In this document: positions 27,327-32,150 of the stretch, one piece after another | How the letters are laid out: every line of letters starts with the position of its first letter | Position numbering within the stretch: position 1 is the stretch's first letter | Source: Candidatus Aminicenantota bacterium | GTDB taxonomy: Bacteria > Acidobacteriota > Aminicenantia > Aminicenantales > Aminicenantaceae | Length of the DNA stretch: 32,150 nucleotides | Reading direction: 5' to 3' | Assembly: GCA_016927475.1 (NCBI GenBank) | Contig: JAFGMO010000043.1 | Location: 1 to 32,150 of the forward strand | Made by a program: the position numbers and the translations under genes | Notes under the pieces: model-generated | The model's input: the letters and a program-made list of their open reading frames with translations, nothing else | What the model was told of the DNA's origin: nothing | The model's database searches: none

Positions 27327-28052
27327 TTATGAATAACGCAGGGAGGCTTGGGCTAAAGTTAATCCCCTCACTTCCTCAGCCCCGGCTTTTTTAAGAATAA
27401 GGCAACATTCCGTCAGTGTCGCTCCAGTAGTGAAAACATCATCGACCAATAGTAAAATTTTTCCCTTCAGCTTTTCTTCGTTGTGAACCCGGTAGGCACC
27501 CTTCGGACTCTTCTTTCTGCTGTCCCGATCCAAAAGGGTCTGCGGCGGTGCGTTTTTAACCTTAACCAAGCCCTTTATAACATCTTTTTTTTTGATGCGG
27601 GAAATCTCTTTGGCCAAAACATAAGACTGGTTATAACCCCTTGCCCTCCGCCTCTTGGGATGGAGGGGCACAGGAATGATAGCTTCCACTCCCTGCCATA
27701 GCTCTTTATCCCTTCCCAGGCGCTCTTCTACAAACCGGGCCAGCGGTTTTCCTAAGATTTTGTATCCTTTGTATTTGAAAAGCAGAATCATGTCCTTCAG
27801 GTTTCCCTCGTACCTGCCGCAGGAACGATGAAGGGAAAAAGAAATTTTTGTGTTCAAACAGCGACCACAAAGATGGGGCTCGTTTTCCCCTTCAAAATAG
27901 CGGCCGCATCGAATGCAAAAGGATCGTGCCTGTCGACTCCGCAGTTTTTCCAGACAGGCTAAGCAGACGACTTTTTCTCCGACGTTCTCCAGAAAAGCGC
28001 CGCAAATCTTACATGTGGAAGGGAAAAAAAGGGTTTCCAGGCTTTTCAACAA
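27327..28052 (-). CDS. ComF-family phosphoribosyltransferase-like protein
   Basis: 241 residues. The N-terminal third has four CxxC pairs (Cys14/17, 30/33, 46/49, 62/65) forming a double zinc ribbon. The C-terminal part is a type I phosphoribosyltransferase fold with IIPVPLHPKRRRARGYNQS (about 125-143) and the PRPP-binding LVDDVFTTGATL (202-213). ComF proteins help pull single-stranded DNA into the cytoplasm in natural transformation (ComFC/GntX), but homologues exist in many bacteria not known to be competent; no other competence gene is here. The start is TTG 28052 (or TTG 28049), giving MLKSLETLFFPSTCKICG, with no ribosome binding site, 26 bases after the DksA-like gene. Confidence 0.9.
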   Translation of the reverse strand: MLKSLETLFFPSTCKICGAFLENVGEKVVCLACLEKLRSRQARSFCIRCGRYFEGENEPHLCGRCLNTKISFSLHRSCGRYEGNLKDMILLFKYKGYKILGKPLARFVEERLGRDKELWQGVEAIIPVPLHPKRRRARGYNQSYVLAKEISRIKKKDVIKGLVKVKNAPPQTLLDRDSRKKSPKGAYRVHNEEKLKGKILLLVDDVFTTGATLTECCLILKKAGAEEVRGLTLAQASLRYS

Positions 28053-28078
28053 GCAAAGGGGTTTATGGAAAAAAGTAA

Positions 28079-28432
28079 TCAGGCGTTCTCTTCTTCAGCT
28101 TTCTGCTGGCAGCTTATACAGTTCACCGCCCATGGAACGGCATCCAATCTCTTTTTTCCTATCGGATTACCACAGCTCTGGCAATTTCCGTAATCATCCT
28201 TCTCCAGCCTCTCAAGAGCATCATCAATCAAAAACAGCTGATTCCTCTCGGTGTTGGAAAGACTGAGAAGAAATTCTTTGGTGTAAGAACTTTCCGCTTT
28301 ATCCCCGACATCTTGGGCGATATGTTCTTCAACAAATTTGCTTTCATTTTGAGCTTCCAAAAGTTTTCCCGTCAGCTCTTCCTTGAATTCAAGCAGCTTT
28401 TTTTTGTATCTTTCCTTGTCTTTCTTATTCAA
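28079..28432 (-). CDS. DksA/TraR-family C4 zinc finger protein
   Basis: 117 residues. A long helical N-terminal part (about 1-75, with VGDKAESSYTKEFLLSLSNTERNQL) is followed by the C4 zinc finger NCQSCGNPIGKKRLDAVPWAVNC-ISC with Cys84, Cys87, Cys105 and Cys108. The family binds RNA polymerase in the secondary channel; full DksA has about 150 residues with two acidic tip residues, whereas shorter members such as this one (YteA/TraR-like) are less well understood, so I do not name it dksA. The start is TTG 28432 preceded by GGGGG five bases upstream. It begins ten bases after rlmH ends and probably shares its transcript. Confidence 0.9.
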   Translation of the reverse strand: MNKKDKERYKKKLLEFKEELTGKLLEAQNESKFVEEHIAQDVGDKAESSYTKEFLLSLSNTERNQLFLIDDALERLEKDDYGNCQSCGNPIGKKRLDAVPWAVNCISCQQKAEEENA

Positions 28433-28442
28433 TGTTCCCCCT

Positions 28443-28910
28443 TCATTTGGCGTATTGTCTTCCGTTTAAAACAGATAAAGAACGGTAGATCTGTTCCAGG
28501 AGCATCAAACGGCACAGTTCGTGGGAAAAAGTCATCTTTGAAAGGGAAAGGACGGAGTGCGCCCTTTCAACAAAACTATCCTCTAGGCCCATAAATCCAC
28601 CTACGACGAAACACACTATTTTTTTTGAACTCGTCGCTAAGCGTCCTAAAAAACGAGTAAATTCTTTTGAACTCATCTCTTTTCCTTGATCGTAAAGGCA
28701 GATAATATAATCATCTTTTATGAATTTTTCAAGCCCGGCAGCTTCGATTTTTTTTATTCTGTCAACATTCTTTTCAGAAATGCCTTTCGCTTCCTTGGTT
28801 TCGAAAACCTCACACTTTCCCATCCTGTTTATTTTCTCCAGATAAGACTTCTCTACAGCTCGAAGATCTTTGTTCCGTGTTTTTCCAGGCCAAAGAATCT
28901 TAAACCTCAT
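28443..28910 (-). CDS. rlmH: 23S rRNA (pseudouridine-1915-N3)-methyltransferase
   Basis: 155 residues, the usual SPOUT methyltransferase length. RlmH methylates pseudouridine 1915 in helix 69 of assembled ribosomes. The SAM-binding knot shows VVGGFMGLEDSFVERA (about 98-113), and the C-terminus has the family motif SLSKMTFSHELCRLMLLEQIYRSLSVLNGRQYAK; the usual final YHK reads YAK here. I choose ATG 28910 (MRFKILWPGK) because GGAG lies seven bases upstream; GTG 28916 would overlap that site. It has a strong promoter and a leader with a perfect hairpin, and heads an operon with the DksA-like and comF genes. Confidence 0.95.
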   Translation of the reverse strand: MRFKILWPGKTRNKDLRAVEKSYLEKINRMGKCEVFETKEAKGISEKNVDRIKKIEAAGLEKFIKDDYIICLYDQGKEMSSKEFTRFLGRLATSSKKIVCFVVGGFMGLEDSFVERAHSVLSLSKMTFSHELCRLMLLEQIYRSLSVLNGRQYAK

Positions 28911-28928
28911 AATCACACTCCATCGATA

Positions 28929-28949
28929 AATCCGGAGTAAATCCGGATT
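28929..28949 (-). promoter_or_regulatory. Perfect hairpin in the rlmH leader
   Basis: On the minus strand AATCCGGA and TCCGGATT, an eight-base-pair stem with a five-base loop, end seven bases before the GGAG ribosome binding site of rlmH. It lies well after the predicted transcription start, so it would be part of the mRNA. No T run follows, so it is not a terminator. Confidence 0.6.
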
Positions 28950-28981
28950 CTCTTAAAAACTCCCCGTAAAAAAGTGTGATA

Positions 28982-29010
28982 AAAATAATGATTTATATGG
29001 ATATTGTCAA
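28982..29010 (-). promoter_or_regulatory. Strong predicted promoter of the rlmH operon
   Basis: Minus-strand TTGACA (29010-29005), exactly 17 bases and TATTTT (28987-28982). The predicted start near 28975 gives a leader of about 65 bases before ATG 28910. Confidence 0.7.
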
Positions 29011-29038
29011 CCTTTTTTTCGGGATTTATAAAAATTTT

Positions 29039-30085
29039 TCAGCAATTCATCCGGGCCGCATCCCTCCATAGCTTTTCGAGGGAATAATAATCCCTGGCCT
29101 GGGAAGAAAAAATATGGACGATAAAAAATCCGTAATCCATAAGAATCCACTCTCCCCTCTCACGACCTTCGATATGAAGCGGCCGGATGTTCTCTTTTTT
29201 AAGCTCAGCCTCGATATGATCAGTAATCGCGGCATTCTGTCTGGAAGAACGGCCATGAGTTATGATGAAATAATCGGTAAATGACGTCAACCTTCTCAAG
29301 TCCAAAACAGTCAGATCTTCACTTTTTTTATCCTGAGCCGCCTGTATCGATATCTGAACTTCTCTGGGAAGATATTGAAAAGAAAACTTGCTGGATTTTT
29401 TTTCAGTCATTTTTTCCTTTTTTTGTGGTTTAAGATAAAGCCCGTTTTTTTTGATATGGGATTCCACCGGTTCGGGCACCAAACCTGAAATGGATTCTCC
29501 TCTTTGTGATTTTTGCCTTATCTCCGTTGAAGAAATATTCAGAGCATCTATGGATAAAAGAAAGATACTGAATTGATCGCACATTTCCTCGGTGATGGAC
29601 ATGTCCTCCGCTATCTTGAGCATCCTTCCTTCATATTTGCCGCCAAGGACATTTTCGCCTTCCGAAAGCTCATTTCCCGGACGACTCATCACGATAAAAT
29701 AACAGCTGTCTAGAAGCCTCTCATATTCCTTCCAGGTTTCGATGTCTAAAAAAGCATCGATGCCCAGAATAAAAAAAAGCCGGGCTCCCGGATGACGTTC
29801 TTTAATTTTGCCGAGGGTGATGATGGAATACGACTTTCCCCCGGCATCGATTTCTATCGAAGAAACAGTGAGATGTGGATAATTTTCCAAGGCGAGCTCG
29901 ACCATCTTCAGCCTATGATGCGGCTCTGCGATAGAAACGGTTTTTTTATGGGGAGGAATAAAAGAGGGAACAAATAGAATCCTGTCGAGACCGGCTTTTT
30001 TTCGAACCTCTTCCGCCGCCCGGATGTGTCCGGAATGGACCGGATTGAATGTCCCGCCGAAGATACCGATACGTTCCCTAGTCAT
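29039..30085 (-). CDS. NadD-RsfS fusion: nicotinate-nucleotide adenylyltransferase plus ribosome silencing factor
   Basis: A single 348-residue frame. Residues 1-222 are NadD: GIFGGTFNPVHSGHIRAAEEV (key GGTFNPVHxGH, residues 10-20), PPHK at 44-47, LGIDAFLDIETW and the nucleotide-binding ISSTEIR (184-190). NadD adenylates nicotinate mononucleotide. Residues 226-348 are RsfS (Iojap): YLPREVQISIQAAQDKKSEDL, DLRRLTSFTDYFIITHGRSS (263-282) and EGRERGEWILMDYG. RsfS binds ribosomal protein L14 and blocks subunit joining during starvation. The join is a short Lys-rich linker (KPQKKEKMTEKKSSK). Methionine 226 is preceded by a ribosome binding site, so RsfS may also be made alone. ATG 30085 overlaps the obg stop by eight bases. 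Confidence 0.95.
   Translation of the reverse strand: MTRERIGIFGGTFNPVHSGHIRAAEEVRKKAGLDRILFVPSFIPPHKKTVSIAEPHHRLKMVELALENYPHLTVSSIEIDAGGKSYSIITLGKIKERHPGARLFFILGIDAFLDIETWKEYERLLDSCYFIVMSRPGNELSEGENVLGGKYEGRMLKIAEDMSITEEMCDQFSIFLLSIDALNISSTEIRQKSQRGESISGLVPEPVESHIKKNGLYLKPQKKEKMTEKKSSKFSFQYLPREVQISIQAAQDKKSEDLTVLDLRRLTSFTDYFIITHGRSSRQNAAITDHIEAELKKENIRPLHIEGRERGEWILMDYGFFIVHIFSSQARDYYSLEKLWRDAARMNC
29408..29420 (-). promoter_or_regulatory. rsfS: Internal ribosome binding site and ATG for stand-alone RsfS
   Basis: On the minus strand AAAGGA followed by four A and ATG (29410-29408), inside the nadD-rsfS frame. Spacing is right for initiation and the resulting 123-residue protein starts MTEKKSSKFSF, just before the conserved RsfS domain, and has normal RsfS length. 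Confidence 0.5.
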
Positions 30086-31106
30086 TTTTATTGCTTGGCT
30101 CCTTGTTTTTTTGCTTCAGCATGAGGAACATCACCCCGACAAGCTCCTTCAGTCCGCTTCGTTTCAAGGCTGAGATGGCGAAAAATGGAAGTCCAAGCCG
30201 GCGGGCCAGGCCTTCGAGCGATTCAAGACGGGATTTGTCCTTTCCGAGTAGATCAATCTTATTCGCTGCCAGGATTTGTTTTCTTCGGGCAAGCGACGGA
30301 TTGAATTTTTCGAGTTCCTGCATCACGTTTGTATAATCCTCGACGGGATCCCTTTCGGAAACGGGAGAAACATCCACGATATGAACGAGAATTTTTGTTC
30401 GCTCGACATGCTTGAGAAACTGGACTCCCAATCCGCGTCCCTTATGCGCCCCTTCGATCAAACCGGGAATATCGGCCACAACCAGACTATCGAATTCTCC
30501 CCCGTCGACGACACCCAGGTTGGGGGTGAGCGTCGTGAAGGGATAATCGGCGATAACGGGGCGGGCCGAGGAAATCCTGGAGATTAAGGTCGACTTTCCG
30601 ACGTTGGGGAAACCCACCAGACCGACATCGGCAATGAGCTTAAGCTCCAGAATGAGCTCAGCCTCCTCGCCGGGCCGGCCTTCCTTGAATTCCCTGGGGG
30701 CCTGGTGTGTCGGTGTGGCAAAAGAGGCGTTTCCTAAGCCTCCTTTACCTCCTCGCACGGCCAGATACTTCTGGCCCGGTTCTATAAAATCAAACAGAAT
30801 CTTTTCCTTTCCTTCTTCCTTAACGATGGTTCCGACCGGAACGCGCAAGACCAGATCGTCACCCTTTTTTCCCTGGCGGTGGCTTCCCTTGCCGTGTTCT
30901 CCTTTTTTGGCCTTATTTATGGGATGAAATCGAAAATATGCCAGCGTGTTCAGATTTCGATCAGACTCGATATAGATATTCCCGCCGTCTCCGCCGCGGC
31001 CACCATCTGGGCCTCCTTTGGGAACACTTTTCTCCCTTCTGAAGCTGACGCAGCCGTTTCCCCCCCGTCCACTGCGCAAAGTGACTTTAACCCGGTCGAT
31101 AAACAT
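30078..31106 (-). CDS. obg: GTPase Obg
   Basis: 342 residues. Obg (CgtA) is an essential GTPase for 50S subunit assembly and stress control. The N-terminal glycine-rich Obg fold covers 1-158 (GGNGCVSFRREKSVPKGGPDGGRGG, key GPDGGRGGDGG). GTPase motifs: G1 GFPNVGKS (165-172), G3 DIPGL (212-216), G4 NKID (282-285), G5 SAL (312-314). It lacks the C-terminal OCT domain and the acidic tail seen in some relatives, ending soon after the G domain. It lies 25 bases after rpmA and overlaps nadD-rsfS by eight bases. The only good AGGAGG is some 16 bases before ATG 31106 and sits in a small hairpin. Confidence 0.97.
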   Translation of the reverse strand: MFIDRVKVTLRSGRGGNGCVSFRREKSVPKGGPDGGRGGDGGNIYIESDRNLNTLAYFRFHPINKAKKGEHGKGSHRQGKKGDDLVLRVPVGTIVKEEGKEKILFDFIEPGQKYLAVRGGKGGLGNASFATPTHQAPREFKEGRPGEEAELILELKLIADVGLVGFPNVGKSTLISRISSARPVIADYPFTTLTPNLGVVDGGEFDSLVVADIPGLIEGAHKGRGLGVQFLKHVERTKILVHIVDVSPVSERDPVEDYTNVMQELEKFNPSLARRKQILAANKIDLLGKDKSRLESLEGLARRLGLPFFAISALKRSGLKELVGVMFLMLKQKNKEPSNKND

Positions 31107-31110
31107 ACTT

Positions 31111-31129
31111 TAGGAGACACAGCCTCCTA
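31111..31129 (-). promoter_or_regulatory. Hairpin holding the AGGAGG in front of obg
   Basis: On the minus strand TAGGAG (31129-31124) pairs with CTCCTA (31116-31111) around a seven-base loop, in the 25-base gap between the rpmA stop and the obg ATG. The stem covers the only Shine-Dalgarno-like sequence, so obg initiation may depend on ribosomes arriving from rpmA. Confidence 0.5.
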
Positions 31130-31131
31130 TT

Positions 31132-31386
31132 TTATGAGGGAATGACGGAAACGAATTTTTTATCTCCGCCGCGTGTTTCAAACTGAACTCTTCCCGTGGC
31201 CAAGGCAAAAAGGGTATCATCCCTTCCCCGCCCGACGTTTAAGCCCGGATTGAAACGTGTTCCCCTCTGGCGCACTATTATCGAGCCGGCATTGACATGC
31301 TGGCCGGCTGAACGTTTAACTCCCAGTCTCTTGGAATGACTGTCTCTTCCGTTTTTGGCGCTTCCACCGGATTTTTTATGGGCCAT
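31132..31386 (-). CDS. rpmA: 50S ribosomal protein L27
   Basis: 84 residues, normal length. L27 reaches into the peptidyl transferase centre. The start [25 protein letters not shown] is the standard form with the exposed basic N-terminus directly at Met-Ala-His-Lys-Lys, so it does not need the Prp-type cleavage seen in Firmicutes. [29 protein letters not shown] follows as usual. AAGGAG lies eight bases before the ATG. It follows rplU by 23 bases, in the common order rplU-rpmA-obg. Confidence 0.98.
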   Translation of the reverse strand: MAHKKSGGSAKNGRDSHSKRLGVKRSAGQHVNAGSIIVRQRGTRFNPGLNVGRGRDDTLFALATGRVQFETRGGDKKFVSVIPS

Positions 31387-31409
31387 GATTTATCTCCTTA
31401 TGCGCTTGT

Positions 31410-31979
31410 TTATTTCTTTTTTGCGGTCGTAGATTTTGCAGCGGTCTTTTTTTTGGAATCCGTCTTTTCAGCCGCGGTTTTCTTGGCTGCCGTTTTTGTT
31501 GTAGGAGCTGAGGACTTCTTAGCCGCTGGTTTCGTTTTTTTTGCTTCCGTTTTTTTGGGGGCGGGTTTTTCTGCGGCAGTTTTCCTTTCTACGGGTTTGA
31601 CCGCTGCCGTCGGAGCTTTTTCTTCTTTTTTTGCAGCCTCTGATGGTTTTTTTCCCGCTGCTTTAACATCAACCAGGATCTGCTCGATCTTGACCCGGGT
31701 TAATTCCTGCCTGTGTCCTCTTGTCTTTTTGTACTGTTTCCTCCGCTTTTTCTTGAAAACGATGACCTTTTCCCCTTTGAGGTTATCGACAACTTCCGCT
31801 CTGACCTGGGCATTTTCCAGGGAGGGAGTCCCGATCAGCATTTGTTTTTCATCCTCGATCAACAGAACCTGGTCGAAAGTAAACTTTTCCCCTTTTTTAA
31901 GGGAGAGTTTTTCAACGTCGAAAACATCTCCTTCCTGGACTCGATACTGCTTTCCTCCTGTTTTAATAACAGCAAACAT
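31410..31979 (-). CDS. rplU: 50S ribosomal protein L21 with a long Lys/Ala-rich tail
   Basis: 189 residues from ATG 31979 (MFAVIKTGGKQYRVQEGD), with AGAGGA seven bases upstream; an ATG six codons earlier would place that site inside the gene. Residues 1-105 are a normal L21, including the FKKKRRKQYKKTRGHRQELTRVKI block (about 75-98) that binds 23S rRNA. Residues about 107-189 are an extension of lysine, alanine, proline and threonine with irregular AAKK, TAAEK and PKKTEAKK repeats, like a histone H1 tail. Such a tail should be disordered and strongly positive. It is in frame without interruption. The gene heads the rplU-rpmA-obg-nadD/rsfS operon. Confidence 0.96.
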   Translation of the reverse strand: MFAVIKTGGKQYRVQEGDVFDVEKLSLKKGEKFTFDQVLLIEDEKQMLIGTPSLENAQVRAEVVDNLKGEKVIVFKKKRRKQYKKTRGHRQELTRVKIEQILVDVKAAGKKPSEAAKKEEKAPTAAVKPVERKTAAEKPAPKKTEAKKTKPAAKKSSAPTTKTAAKKTAAEKTDSKKKTAAKSTTAKKK

Positions 31980-32021
31980 CGTTTTTCCTCTCACCATGGA
32001 TTTTAGAATAAATGGACCCTA

Positions 32022-32050
32022 AATTTAACATATGGTTATTCTTATGTCAA
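32022..32050 (-). promoter_or_regulatory. Predicted promoter of the rplU operon
   Basis: Minus-strand TTGACA (32050-32045), 17-base spacer and TAAATT (32027-32022). The predicted start near 32015 gives a leader of about 36 bases. A TATAAT (32055-32050) overlapping the -35 and a further TTGACA (32072-32067) are spaced only 11 bases apart and would not work as a pair. Confidence 0.65.
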
Positions 32051-32072
32051 TTATACCGCGGACATTTGTCAA

Positions 32073-32117
32073 TGCCACGCATAAACTTCCGGATTTCTGC
32101 CACGCAAAAATTTCCGG
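32073..32117. repeat. Two 20-base imperfect direct repeats upstream of the rplU promoter
   Basis: TGCCACGCATAAACTTCCGG (32073-32092) and TGCCACGCAAAAATTTCCGG (32098-32117) match at 18 of 20 positions with a 25-base period. They lie about 25 bases upstream of the -35 box. Only two copies are in the window; it could be a transcription factor site pair or a short tandem duplication. Confidence 0.65.
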
Positions 32118-32150
32118 TTTAGACATGGGCTAAATTTTCTCCAGATAATA

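Noticed and set aside
31336..32022. 228-codon open frame antisense to rplU
   Set aside because: It is the mirror of the Lys/Ala-rich L21 tail; the hydrophobic Phe/Ala/Val sequence follows from complementing AAG/GCN codons.
32050..32072. Second rplU promoter from TTGACA (32072-32067) and TATAAT (32055-32050)
   Set aside because: The spacer is only 11 bases, too short for sigma-70-type recognition.

Overview
The window is a compact stretch of bacterial chromosome made almost entirely of housekeeping genes, with no rRNA, tRNA, CRISPR array, insertion sequence or phage gene that I can see. Base composition is balanced and even. A large 788-residue FtsX/MacB-type permease points to a Gram-negative cell envelope. 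A 1400-residue 2-hydroxyacyl-CoA dehydratase activase-like protein, a family mostly known from anaerobes, points to an anaerobic lifestyle. The combination (with a DUF4388-DnaJ-TPR protein, ArgR next to carAB, and a lysine/alanine tail on L21) would fit an Acidobacteriota/Aminicenantes-like lineage, but this is inference and no marker here proves it.

Layout, left to right. 1-2704 (minus): a ribose-type sugar ABC transporter operon (ATPase, permease, start of a binding protein cut by the window edge). 2844-5714 (plus): murA, a HIT protein, a UPF0173 metallohydrolase and a YacP-like NYN protein, followed by a decayed gene (5707-5943) that runs into the 3' end of convergent murB (minus, 5909-6841). 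7138-8322: an exported TPR-like protein. 8472-10511: ligA. 10515-12233 (minus): a DUF4388-DnaJ-TPR protein. 12387-14766 (plus): a two-gene glutamine-dependent NAD synthetase and rsmI. 14947-15411: hsp20 with its own promoter and a clear terminator. 15463-17829 (minus): the solo permease. 18036-22955 (plus): argR, carA, carB, for control of arginine metabolism and carbamoyl phosphate synthesis. 23047-31979 (minus): the activase, comF, a DksA/TraR-like protein, rlmH, a nadD-rsfS fusion, obg, rpmA and rplU, in transcription order from right to left.

The right-hand cluster joins ribosomal proteins L21 and L27, ribosome-linked factors (Obg, RsfS, RlmH, possibly DksA-like) and NAD synthesis (NadD), while NadE and its amidase partner lie elsewhere in the window. 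The most notable points are: a single ORF fusing NadD to RsfS, with a well-placed internal ribosome binding site that could also release RsfS alone; several genes (murA, the NAD synthetase amidase, argR, murB) whose best promoter sits so close to the start codon that their mRNAs should be leaderless or nearly so; a pseudogene remnant of a Rossmann/DUF2520-type gene; a histone-H1-like tail on L21; a near-consensus ARG box over the argR start; direct repeats around the hsp20 and rplU promoters; and hairpins next to the ribosome binding sites of obg and rlmH. No gap between genes exceeds 300 bases; the longest, 6842-7137, holds two divergent promoters and no convincing gene.
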